From JADFOB01 sp964651325 (GTDB lineage Bacteria > Planctomycetota > Phycisphaerae > UBA1845), in contig CAZYXP010000073.1 in assembly GCA_964651325.1 (NCBI GenBank), forward strand, positions 1 through 14,821: DNA of 14,821 nucleotides, read 5' to 3'. Below are positions 8,056 to 14,821 of this stretch, in pieces (position 1 is the stretch's first letter; every line of letters starts with the position of its first letter). The notes beneath the pieces are model-generated. The model saw only the letters and a program-made list of their open reading frames with translations, was not told the DNA's origin and ran no database searches. The translations under genes and the position numbers were made by a program.

Positions 8056-11000
8056 CTAGGGACACGGAATCGGGCAAACGTCCGAGTACGGCGAACCCTG
8101 AAACGCCCCGACGGCCCGCTGAACGTCAGCCAGGTTGACGGTCTGGTTGGGGACGCACGGCTCGAGATCCGCCGTTTCCATGCTGGCGTTAGCCAGGTTG
8201 CCTTGGAACACCTGCACAATGAACAGGATGTCCGTGAAGTTCGCGATCCCGTCGTTGTCCACGTCGCCCCACATCCAAGTGGTCACCTGCGTCGTCCCCG
8301 AAAGAACGCCGCCCGCGGTTTCAGATTGCAATCGATAGGACGACTCGGGTACGATCTCCTCCGCGCGCAGGACGACGGTTCCCCATGCGCCCGGCGTCTG
8401 AAACACCGGCGTAGCCGACAACGTGCCGTCCGCCGCGACATAGAGCGAGAGGCACGGGAAATCGTCCGAAGTTACCAGGATCGCAACCTGGTCGGCGCAG
8501 GCGGCCGGCGTCGCGGAAACACTCTTGGGCCCCAGATCGGCCGCCTGAGGCGCTTGCACGGAGTTGGTCACAAGACCCGTGGCCGAGTCGCACGCGTCCT
8601 GCGTGCAATCGTCGGCATCGTCGATCAACACGACGGCGCCGGTACTCGGAGCGCAACATTGCGTCAACACGTCGAAGTTGTCGTCATGGCTGACGCTGCC
8701 GTCTATGTTGCAGACATCGTCCGTACAGGCGTTTTGATCAGCAATCTGCTCAACCACACCATCAATCGTATTGCAACACTGCGTGGCGGGATCGAAGTTG
8801 TCGTCGTGCGTCACCGACCCGCTCGGCAGACAGACGTCCGCCGTACAGGCGTTGAAGTCGTCGATGCCGATCAGCGCCCCGTCGGCGGGGTTGCAACATT
8901 GATCGACCGGCGTCGTGTCCGTGTTGATGCACACGGCCGCTGCACAGCTATCCACCGTACAGGCGTTGGTGTCGTCGCATTCCGGCACAAGGATCACATC
9001 CAGCAACGCCAAGTCCGTGACTGTCACACCAAAGGCATTCGTAATCTCACAATGGTAGCTGCCCTCATCCCCCGCCGTCGCAGTCGGAATCGAATATGTC
9101 GCAGACGTAGCGCCACTGATGGCAACGCCGCCCAAGAACCACTGATACGCGAAGGGCCCGGTTCCGCCGACGATCACGCTGAATTGCGAAGAATCGTTCT
9201 CGCAAACCGACTCATCCAGCGGCTGCTGCACCACCGTCGGAGGAGCGTCCGCGGGGATGCAGTTGACATCGACAATGCTGAATGCATCCAGCCCCGCTTC
9301 GACGACGGATCCGGCACCGAGATCCGACGCTTCGAATCGGAACCGAACCTGGCTGGTCAACGCAACGAAATCGGAAATAGCAAAGGTCTTGTCAAACCAG
9401 CCTCCGTCGACTTCAGGCCCAGTCGGCCCCACGGTTTCGAGATTGACCCAAGTTGCCCCGCCATCGGAAGACGCTTTCACGACGAAAATGTCCGCCTCCG
9501 GAGAGCTTCCTTGCGTATTGGAATACCAGCGAGCGTACTTGACCATCGGAGCCTCCGCCAAGCTCAGGTCGAACACCGGAGAGGTGAGTACCGTCGTTCC
9601 GCCGTCCACGTCGCTATTGCACGCGCCGGCGGCACTGTTGTCGGTAAGCCAGCAGGCGCCCGAGCCGTCGAAATCGGATTGGGGGTTGCCGCGAACGCAA
9701 CCCGAAATCGGCACGCCGCGATCCCACTGACCGTCGGTGACTGACCCGGAAACCGTCCAACCGGCGTTGGCCTCAAAATCAAACTCGGCGACCACATTCA
9801 ACCCGGAGGTCGAAAGCGCGGAGTAGAAATTCGACGGCCCGGCGTTGGGCGGATCCGTCACCGGGCCCGAAGAAACGGATTGCACCTGGAAGAAATACTC
9901 GATCGTCAAGCCGCAGTCGGCCCCCGGCAGAATGGCTTCGTATTCATTGGGGGCAAGCTCATTCATCACGATGGACAAGAAGAGCCCGGAATCGGTCCTG
10001 TATGACAATTTGCCCGTTCCCGGCAAGGGATCGCCCGCCAGCCCCACGGCATTTACCAGGATAGGCGTGGGCTGATTCGGAAGAACAGTCTCAGGCCGAC
10101 CGTTGGGATACTCAAACAGCACGATTGCCAGTTCCGGGCAAGTCATGTTGTGGCCACCGAACCCGGCACATATTTCCGTGTACTGCGGCGTCCCGTTGAG
10201 GATATTTCCGTCGTCGTCGTTGAGCGTCAAGAAATCGATCGTCATTTGCGGGGTGATGGACGACCCGCTGTGAAGCAAAATCGAGTTGACCGAAAGACTG
10301 GCGAGGATGTCCATGTAGCTGGTTGGATGCGTCGCAATCAACTCTTCGCGCGTATCCCAAACCACGCCGGAAAACAGCTGACCGCAAAAGTGAATTTCGC
10401 CGTTGCACGGATACTGGATCGTATTCACCGCGTTACGAAGCGAACTGCTGCAGTTTCCGAAGAAACCGAGGCCCAGCCGCGGATCATCGAGAATCAAGAC
10501 GGACATAACATCGCCTAGCCCCTCGCCGTACGCGCCCTGACCACTTCCACCGACGGCGACCAGATGGTGACCATACTCGTGATAAATGACCGAAGACCAC
10601 GCCGTGTTGGGAGACCCTCCGCCCGAAGCACAAAAACGCAGGTTGTCCCCCTGATATTGAGCGTTGCCCGGACAAAAGCCGGTAGCCCCTTCGTTGACCG
10701 TCATGCTCATTTCGGTTTGACCGGCGACAACAGGGTAATTCGGATTCTGAACGAGCGTAAAATCGCGAACGATGTTAGCCGAAACGTAGGCGTTGACCTC
10801 GCCCCGGTCGAATTCGGCGCTGTTCAACGGGTTATGGACAAAATCGGCGGGCCCTGGCGGAAGCACGGTGTCCGTCAAAATCGAGTTGGCACCGCCTAGG
10901 TTGTTGACCACAAAGCGCTGACCACGGATCGGCGATGTGACCGTTACCATGTTCGTTCCGGCGTTGGGAATAACGAAGTCCCCATTGGCATCTGCGAAGA

Positions 11001-11847
11001 CCTGCGTCGCGTTGATGTTGGTGCGGGCGTAGGGAAACGGCGTCAAGGTTTCGGTAGCGCAGATGTCGGCGCCAGGCCCCTGAGACGCCATGCCGCTAAC
11101 ATTGCCGAAAACGTCCGTGTCTAAGAGCTGATTCTCTTGAAGCAGAATCTGACCCGTCGCCGCGTCGGTCACGAAAAGCCATTTCTCGACGACGGCCCCC
11201 GTTCGAGTGCCACTATCACCAACAAACCGGTAAGCCACTGCGGGAGGCGCAATCTGATCCGCGACGCCGGCCCAAACCACTAATTCCGGCTGTGTAAACT
11301 GTACAAGGGCCGGCACGGCCGCGCGAGCGACCGCCAAGCCCTTGGAGGCATCGCGCTCACCAATTGCGTTGACATCAAAATCGCCAAGCGGGTGAAGATA
11401 ATTCTTCGCCATCACCAGCGGAAACCCTGCCTCATTGCGCACCAAGAGTCGCATGTCCGACCGGAACACGGGCAAACCGCCGCTATACTGACGAAAATAA
11501 ACTAGTGTAAACTTGTATGAATCCGTGAAAGGATCATACATAAGCCCCTGTGCGTGCCGGCCGTCCTCCATGTAGCTCTCAGGACGGAGATCTTGCGGCG
11601 CAACTCCAAAAACCTGCGATTCTTGCAACCGAAACCGCTCGGCTGATTCGAAGGGATTGGAGCCCGTGGTTATCGGCCGTCCGTAGAACGACCGGATCAC
11701 ATTGCCTTCCGTGTACACTTGTAATCCAGGGTTCTTGGCCAGCAAATCACGTGCTTTGGCTGAAAGCACGTCGTCAGGCGCCCCTAATGCCGCGTAGGAA
11801 GACATCAGAATCAGCGACGTGCTGAGTAAAATACGTGTTCGTTTCAC
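8056..11847 (-). CDS. Large secreted gluzincin metallopeptidase (M36/M4-like) with Ig-like, Cys-repeat and dockerin-like modules
   Basis: A 1263-residue exported protein with a GTG start at 11847, 7 bases after GGAG. Residues 1-23 are a signal peptide ending ALGA. A propeptide-like region (about 25-240) precedes the peptidase core with HEYGH (423-427) and GEGLGD (Glu442 the probable third zinc ligand, Asp446), the HExxH...ExxxD pattern of fungalysin/thermolysin relatives. Next come a beta-rich region (570-675), a jelly-roll-like domain (685-863), an Ig-like domain (870-951, YQWF and GSYHCEITN), Cys repeats with a 40-residue period (957-1096), and a C-terminal dockerin-like segment with a calcium loop DVDNDG (1195-1200) ending in Asp1206 and a degenerate second half. 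There are 35 cysteines. The likely role is degradation of external protein; the dockerin-like tail may anchor the protein at the surface. The exact peptidase family and target are uncertain. Confidence 0.85.
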   Translation of the reverse strand: MKRTRILLSTSLILMSSYAALGAPDDVLSAKARDLLAKNPGLQVYTEGNVIRSFYGRPITTGSNPFESAERFRLQESQVFGVAPQDLRPESYMEDGRHAQGLMYDPFTDSYKFTLVYFRQYSGGLPVFRSDMRLLVRNEAGFPLVMAKNYLHPLGDFDVNAIGERDASKGLAVARAAVPALVQFTQPELVVWAGVADQIAPPAVAYRFVGDSGTRTGAVVEKWLFVTDAATGQILLQENQLLDTDVFGNVSGMASQGPGADICATETLTPFPYARTNINATQVFADANGDFVIPNAGTNMVTVTSPIRGQRFVVNNLGGANSILTDTVLPPGPADFVHNPLNSAEFDRGEVNAYVSANIVRDFTLVQNPNYPVVAGQTEMSMTVNEGATGFCPGNAQYQGDNLRFCASGGGSPNTAWSSVIYHEYGHHLVAVGGSGQGAYGEGLGDVMSVLILDDPRLGLGFFGNCSSSLRNAVNTIQYPCNGEIHFCGQLFSGVVWDTREELIATHPTSYMDILASLSVNSILLHSGSSITPQMTIDFLTLNDDDGNILNGTPQYTEICAGFGGHNMTCPELAIVLFEYPNGRPETVLPNQPTPILVNAVGLAGDPLPGTGKLSYRTDSGLFLSIVMNELAPNEYEAILPGADCGLTIEYFFQVQSVSSGPVTDPPNAGPSNFYSALSTSGLNVVAEFDFEANAGWTVSGSVTDGQWDRGVPISGCVRGNPQSDFDGSGACWLTDNSAAGACNSDVDGGTTVLTSPVFDLSLAEAPMVKYARWYSNTQGSSPEADIFVVKASSDGGATWVNLETVGPTGPEVDGGWFDKTFAISDFVALTSQVRFRFEASDLGAGSVVEAGLDAFSIVDVNCIPADAPPTVVQQPLDESVCENDSSQFSVIVGGTGPFAYQWFLGGVAISGATSATYSIPTATAGDEGSYHCEITNAFGVTVTDLALLDVILVPECDDTNACTVDSCAAAVCINTDTTPVDQCCNPADGALIGIDDFNACTADVCLPSGSVTHDDNFDPATQCCNTIDGVVEQIADQNACTDDVCNIDGSVSHDDNFDVLTQCCAPSTGAVVLIDDADDCTQDACDSATGLVTNSVQAPQAADLGPKSVSATPAACADQVAILVTSDDFPCLSLYVAADGTLSATPVFQTPGAWGTVVLRAEEIVPESSYRLQSETAGGVLSGTTQVTTWMWGDVDNDGIANFTDILFIVQVFQGNLANASMETADLEPCVPNQTVNLADVQRAVGAFQGSPYSDVCPIPCP
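8614..8979 (-). repeat. Intragenic 120-base tandem repeat encoding Cys-rich modules
   Basis: Within the metallopeptidase gene, residues 957-1096 repeat with a 40-residue period: two Cys five apart in the pattern NACTxDxC, then THDDNFD or SHDDNFD, then a CC pair (C984/985, C1024/1025, C1064/1065). Units lie at 8979-8854 (slightly longer), 8853-8734 and 8733-8614, and a partial fourth follows. Similarity is clear in DNA too, around the CC codons and the GATGACAACTTCGA stretch, so the duplication may be fairly recent. Confidence 0.8.
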
Positions 11848-11919
11848 TTTTGCTCTCCGTAAACCCTATTTGACTCGAATTCTCTGGATTGGCCCTTGTC
11901 CCACTCACCCCAGTACGTC

Positions 11920-11948
11920 CTTATAGCAGATTGGGGCTGGAATTTAAA
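11920..11948 (-). promoter_or_regulatory. Candidate sigma-70 promoter of the metallopeptidase gene
   Basis: On the minus strand TTTAAA (11948-11943) and TATAAG (11925-11920) are 17 bases apart, and the -10 is extended by TG one base before it (TGCTATAAG). The box lies about 70 bases before the GTG start. Four of six and five of six bases match consensus. The match is suggestive only. Confidence 0.4.
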
Positions 11949-12181
11949 GGCCAAAGGGACGGAATCCCACATGCAATACCCCTACTCCCCCTAATATGAG
12001 GCGGGCACACCAATAGAGGCCGCGGAGGCCGACCAGCGAACGCGTCGTATGGCGTCGGCGGCACAGTGACCGCAGGCTGCCAGTTTGCTCGATCGCGGAA
12101 TCCTACGCGTGGCGCGCTTCAAAGATCGGCGCGCAGCGATATGATCCTCGGCTAGCCTTGGGTGCGCGGGCAATCGCAATG

Positions 12182-12224
12182 CGGGGATACGCGTGTCCCC
12201 GAGGCCGCGCGGGCTGAAGCCCGC
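12182..12224. repeat. Pair of palindromic repeats
   Basis: CGGGGA (12182-12187) pairs with TCCCCG (12196-12201) around an 8-base near-palindrome. Next to it GCGGGCT (12209-12215) pairs with AGCCCGC (12218-12224) around GA. This GGGCTGAAGCCC core differs from the GTAG-hairpin family and looks like another dispersed intergenic repeat. Confidence 0.6.
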
Positions 12225-12280
12225 GGCTCAGGATCTGATGCCCGCGGCGCGCGGTCGGGGGTCCGGGGTCCAAAACCCAC

Positions 12281-12300
12281 GGCTCTTGGATTCAAGAGCC
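12281..12300. repeat. Perfect 8-base hairpin upstream of the M50 gene
   Basis: GGCTCTTG (12281-12288), loop GATT, CAAGAGCC (12293-12300). It has no T-tract on either strand, so it is not an ordinary terminator. It lies 60 bases before the M50 start and could sit in the leader mRNA. Confidence 0.55.
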
Positions 12301-12360
12301 GGTCGCAGAACTTGCGAGGAACGGTACCAAAACGGTTCTTAGCCCGAGGAGCCACAAGGC

Positions 12361-13056
12361 ATGCTCGCTGTCGTACAATTCACTCCGATCCTGGTCGCTG
12401 TGATGATCGGCTGGATACTCTCGGTATGCGTTCACGAGTTTTCCCATGCCCTTGTCGCCTACATCGGTGGAGATGCCTCCGTCAAACGGCAGGGCTACCT
12501 CCGGTTTGATCCGCTTTCCTACATCCATCCGGTTACGTCGATCCTGCTCCCCGTGATTTTTCTGATGATGGGCGGCATTCCGCTTCCTGGCGGCGCTGTG
12601 TACATCGATGACGCGGCCTTGCGGAACAAACACTGGCGGGCGTTGGTCTCAGCGGCCGGCCCCGCGTCAAACTTCGTCCTGTTTCTTATCCTCGCCTACT
12701 TCGTCCACCCGGCACGTGGCCTGATCGATCCGGCCCAGTACGAACAACCGATGTGGGCCGTTTTTCTCGGGGCGCTGCTGGTGTTGCAGTTGTTCGGCGT
12801 GTTTTTCAACCTGATCCCCATTCCTCCGCTAGATGGCTTCGGCATCATCGAACCCTATCTGCCAGCCGCCACCTCAGAAGCCGCGCGACGGCTGGGCTGG
12901 GGCGGTTTGTTCGTCATTTTTATCGTGTTCTCTCAAGTTGATGGCGTGCAAGAGCGGTTCATGGAGCTGGTCAACTCGGTGCTGGAGGCGTTCGGGTTAC
13001 CATTTGAAAGCACTTGGCGGCAATACAATCTGGCCCTGTTTGGCTCTTCGGACTAA
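12361..13056 (+). CDS. M50 (site-2-type) membrane zinc metalloprotease
   Basis: A 231-residue polytopic membrane protein. The first hydrophobic helix holds the zinc-binding motif HEFSH (residues 25-29), and a later helix holds NLIPIPPLDG (160-169), whose Asp168 is the third ligand; SAAGPASNF (107-115) is another M50 mark. There is no PDZ domain, so this is the small stand-alone form and not an RseP-type protein. Family members cut transmembrane substrates within the membrane, often during signalling or clearance; no partner anti-sigma factor is visible here. The ATG at 12361 follows GAGGAG by 11 bases. It is followed after 5 bases by the disulfide-forming fusion gene, so the two very likely share one mRNA. 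Confidence 0.92.
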   Translation: MLAVVQFTPILVAVMIGWILSVCVHEFSHALVAYIGGDASVKRQGYLRFDPLSYIHPVTSILLPVIFLMMGGIPLPGGAVYIDDAALRNKHWRALVSAAGPASNFVLFLILAYFVHPARGLIDPAQYEQPMWAVFLGALLVLQLFGVFFNLIPIPPLDGFGIIEPYLPAATSEAARRLGWGGLFVIFIVFSQVDGVQERFMELVNSVLEAFGLPFESTWRQYNLALFGSSD

Positions 13057-13061
13057 AAAGA

Positions 13062-14504
13062 ATGCTCAAGACCAAAATGCTGACCCTTGCGGCGCTCGCG
13101 TTAAGCCTGGTCGCCCTGGAGATTTCAGCCAAGCTACTGGACAAGCACATTTCCGGCTCATCCGGCTCAAGCTGGTTCGAGGCCGGCTGCTCTGGAGAGG
13201 AAACTCAAGCCGGCGGCGCGAATTGCGCCAAGGTACTGGCCAGCCGATTCAGCTATTTCCCGCCGAAACCGGAGGATCCCGACGCGCGCGACCGCGTACC
13301 GCGCGTCCCGGCCGCGTTTCTCGGGCTGGTGTACTACACGATTCTGGCCGTGTGGTTCATCGGGATCGGCACGCCGTCGTGGGATCGAAAATGGCTGTTC
13401 ACGCTAACAAGCATCTTCGTCGCCCTTGGGCTAATCGGGTCCGGCTACTTCACCTACATCATGTTCACCGAGCTGGAGGAGTGGTGCCCCTGGTGCCTGG
13501 CCACCCACGGCCTGAACCTGCTGATCGCTGTCTTGCTCTTCCTCTTGCGCCCCAAACGTCCTTCGAGCGGCGACGCGGCCGAACGGACGGAAACGCCCCC
13601 ACCATCGCTTCTAGACGTATCCCACCCCACGGGCAGGCTCCTTCTGATCACCTTGGTGGCCATGGTGTTGGGTGCCTACGGACAACTCCACCGCCTCGGA
13701 ACCAAGACGTGGCGGCAAAACGCCGAGACGCTGAAGACGCAAAATCAACAGTACGAGGCCGCGGTGCGACGCATCATGGCGGACACCGCTAAGCTGGTTC
13801 GCAATTGGGAACTGGCCGACGAGAAGCAGATTCCGATTCGCCCCGACGAATCCATTCGTACCAGCGCCCAACCGGGTCAGTTCACCTGGGATGTCGTCGT
13901 GTTCTCGGACTTTCAATGCCCCTCGTGCCGACGAACCGCCAAAAGGCTCGCAGAGGAAATTCAGCCGCTTTTCGACGGTCGCTTGCGCGAAATCTACAAA
14001 CATTACCCGTTGCACACCGACTGCAACGCAAGCACGAAATCCAACATGCATCCCCACGCCTGCGCCGCGGCGGCCATGGCGGAGGCCGCCCGAATACTGG
14101 GTGGAAACGAGGGGTTCTGGAAAGCGCATGACCTTCTATTCGCCAATCAGCACCTGCTCAAACGAGGCAAGATGAGTTCGCGGGCCGTAGCCAAGCAGCT
14201 TGGCTACGAGGTGGACGCGTTTCAGAAGGCCATGCAAGACGAAGCAGCGGCTCGTCGCGTCTGGGAGGATGTGAACGCCGGCGCCGCCTGCCCGATTCGC
14301 GCAACGCCCAGCGTCTACCTCAAGGGCAAACACGTCGACAGCCTGGCGAACAAGGACATGGATTTCTGGGCGTCGATGGCCAATCGCTTCTGGTACGAGG
14401 CCAAAGAACCCAGACCGCCGGCGTCATGGCCTAAAGGCCCAAAGGCACCTTCGAGGCCAAAGGCACCTTCCGAAACCACCGCCAACAAACCACCGAAGCC
14501 GTAA
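13062..14504 (+). CDS. Vitamin K epoxide reductase-DsbA fusion (disulfide-bond formation)
   Basis: A 480-residue membrane protein that should make disulfides in exported proteins. The N-terminal half is a VKOR domain: a first helix (about 7-24), an outer loop with the Cys pair Cys43 and Cys55 (CAKVLASR), further helices, and the quinone-facing CPWC (142-145). After another helix (192-208) and a charged helical stretch (213-250) comes a DsbA/thioredoxin_4 domain with the redox motif CPSC (286-289) and the cis-proline in ATPSV (Pro416). Extra cysteines are Cys321, Cys334 and Cys410. VKOR re-oxidises the attached DsbA-like domain and passes electrons to quinone, as in known VKOR-Trx fusions. The C-terminus is Pro/Lys/Ala-rich. 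The ATG at 13062 is 5 bases after the M50 stop; an in-frame ATG at 13014 would overlap that gene and is less likely. The ribosome site is weak (AAAAAGA), suggesting coupling. Confidence 0.92.
   Translation: MLKTKMLTLAALALSLVALEISAKLLDKHISGSSGSSWFEAGCSGEETQAGGANCAKVLASRFSYFPPKPEDPDARDRVPRVPAAFLGLVYYTILAVWFIGIGTPSWDRKWLFTLTSIFVALGLIGSGYFTYIMFTELEEWCPWCLATHGLNLLIAVLLFLLRPKRPSSGDAAERTETPPPSLLDVSHPTGRLLLITLVAMVLGAYGQLHRLGTKTWRQNAETLKTQNQQYEAAVRRIMADTAKLVRNWELADEKQIPIRPDESIRTSAQPGQFTWDVVVFSDFQCPSCRRTAKRLAEEIQPLFDGRLREIYKHYPLHTDCNASTKSNMHPHACAAAAMAEAARILGGNEGFWKAHDLLFANQHLLKRGKMSSRAVAKQLGYEVDAFQKAMQDEAAARRVWEDVNAGAACPIRATPSVYLKGKHVDSLANKDMDFWASMANRFWYEAKEPRPPASWPKGPKAPSRPKAPSETTANKPPKP
14439..14470 (+). 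repeat. Short direct repeat in the C-terminal tail of the VKOR-DsbA gene
   Basis: CCAAAGGCACCTTC occurs at 14439-14452 and 14457-14470, an 18-base period in frame. It encodes the PKAPS-type repeats of the low-complexity tail and may vary in length between strains. Confidence 0.7.
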
Positions 14505-14530
14505 TCGCCAAGACCCTGCGATTCGCCAAT

Positions 14531-14554
14531 GTAGCACACCCGCCCTCGGGTGTG
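14531..14554 (+). repeat. GTAG-hairpin element, copy 5
   Basis: GTAG, arm CACACCCG (14535-14542), loop CCCT, perfectly complementary arm CGGGTGTG (14547-14554). It begins 27 bases after the VKOR-DsbA stop codon, in the gene's orientation, with no T-tract after it. Confidence 0.8.
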
Positions 14555-14617
14555 CGTTACCGCCGACCGTCGTAGCCTTCCAGCCCTGAAGTGTGAGAAG
14601 CAAGTACGGATGTGAGG

Positions 14618-14654
14618 AAAAAACAACCCTCCCAGCCGAGGGCGGCTGGGCTAC
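14618..14654 (-). terminator. Terminator-like hairpin and T-tract formed from a repeat element
   Basis: On the minus strand the copy 6 hairpin is followed by AGGGTTGTTTTTT, a run of six T starting seven bases beyond the stem. This resembles an intrinsic terminator with a slightly offset tract, placed directly at the end of the sulfotransferase-like gene. Confidence 0.5.
14631..14654 (-). repeat. GTAG-hairpin element, copy 6
   Basis: On the minus strand GTAG, arm CCCAGCCG, loop CCCT and arm CGGCTGGG form eight perfect pairs. The TAG of its GTAG head (14653-14651) is the stop codon of the partial gene upstream. Confidence 0.82.
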
Positions 14655-14821
14655 ATGCCCTTCCAAAGATACCAATCGCAGGCGGGGTCGCCTTCGCTTT
14701 GGATGATTTCGTCGATGTAGGCCAAGTCGGCTTCATCCAGATACGCGGAAAAACCGCCGATCTTCCCCTTGCGCACCTTGAACGAATCGGCATCCTTGGG
14801 GTCACCCGGCCGCATCATCTT
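14651..14821 (-). CDS. C-terminal end of a probable sulfotransferase (5' part outside the window)
   Basis: An open minus-strand frame enters from the right edge and ends at TAG 14653-14651, giving 56 residues. The stretch FKVRKGKIGGFSAYL, followed by DEADLAYIDEII, resembles the end of the PF00685 sulfotransferase domain, where an RKGKxGGxxxYL-type motif binds the sulfate donor PAPS. The protein ends CDWYLWKGM. If right, the enzyme would transfer sulfate from PAPS to an unknown acceptor. Only the tail is visible, so the call rests on one motif. Its stop codon lies in the head of a repeat hairpin, and it converges with the VKOR-DsbA gene. Confidence 0.55.
   Translation of the reverse strand, partial: KMMRPGDPKDADSFKVRKGKIGGFSAYLDEADLAYIDEIIQSEGDPACDWYLWKGM

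Larger units (their letters stand above)
11848..12360. other. 513-base gene-free region between divergent genes
   Basis: This separates the minus-strand metallopeptidase from the plus-strand M50 gene. The left third holds a candidate promoter for the metallopeptidase. The right half is rich in palindromes (12182-12300). Short open frames here show no recognisable protein and no good ribosome sites, so I call no gene. No clear plus-strand promoter for the M50 gene was found. A GAGGAG lies 11 bases before its start. Confidence 0.5.

Noticed and set aside
8614..8979. CRISPR-like periodicity
   Set aside because: The 120-base period is in frame, encodes conserved Cys patterns and has no short repeat with unique spacers; it is a protein repeat.
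8203..9744. 513-codon plus-strand frame
   Set aside because: Antisense to the metallopeptidase gene, with composition of a shadow frame and no domain; the minus strand shows repeats and motifs at the protein level.
13014..13061. Upstream ATG start for VKOR-DsbA
   Set aside because: It would overlap the M50 gene by 43 bases and add a non-family extension; the ATG at 13062 directly follows the M50 stop and precedes the first membrane helix.
12833..13792. 319-codon plus-strand frame overlapping M50 and VKOR-DsbA genes
   Set aside because: It lies out of frame across two genes with clear catalytic motifs; no domain or ribosome site.

Overview
The window reads as chromosomal DNA of a GC-rich bacterium, most likely a planctomycete and possibly a Phycisphaerae-type lineage. 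This is inference from protein style: a large secreted protease with Ig-like modules, Cys-rich repeats and a dockerin-like C-terminus; stand-alone MFS-acyltransferase and VKOR-DsbA fusions; and many small palindromic repeats between genes. No mobile element, CRISPR array, tRNA or rRNA was seen.

Left part (1-3375, minus strand): a two-gene operon, an MFS transporter fused to a PlsC-type acyltransferase followed 13 bases later by pgi (glucose-6-phosphate isomerase), which runs off the left edge. From a divergent intergenic region (3376-3630) the plus strand then carries two tandem, diverged paralogues (3631-4692 and 4879-6036). Each is an exported protein joining a cyclophilin domain to an FKBP domain, so each has two unrelated prolyl-isomerase folds. 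The first keeps a canonical FKBP pocket and the second has an altered one. folE (GTP cyclohydrolase I) follows on the plus strand and converges on a minus-strand yhhQ-type queuosine-precursor transporter; the two share a biochemical link through queuosine synthesis.

Middle (8056-11847, minus): a 1263-residue secreted HExxH metallopeptidase (M36/M4-like gluzincin) with 35 cysteines, an Ig-like domain, a 40-residue-period Cys repeat and a dockerin-like tail. It has a convincing intrinsic terminator and a plausible promoter. Right part (plus strand): a 513-base gene-poor region with several palindromes, then a tight pair, an M50 site-2-type membrane protease and a VKOR-DsbA fusion for disulfide formation. 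At the right edge is the C-terminal end of a minus-strand gene that resembles a sulfotransferase.

Two themes stand out. First, many genes concern folding and turnover of exported proteins: two double-headed prolyl isomerases, a disulfide-forming fusion, a membrane protease, and a Cys-rich exported client. Second, six copies of a short hairpin element (GTAG, an 8-base stem, loop CCCT or CCCC, the return stem) sit in the gaps. Their stem sequences differ but mostly keep pairing, which points to selection for, or spread as, a hairpin. One copy supplies the stop codon of the gene before it and leads into a T-tract.
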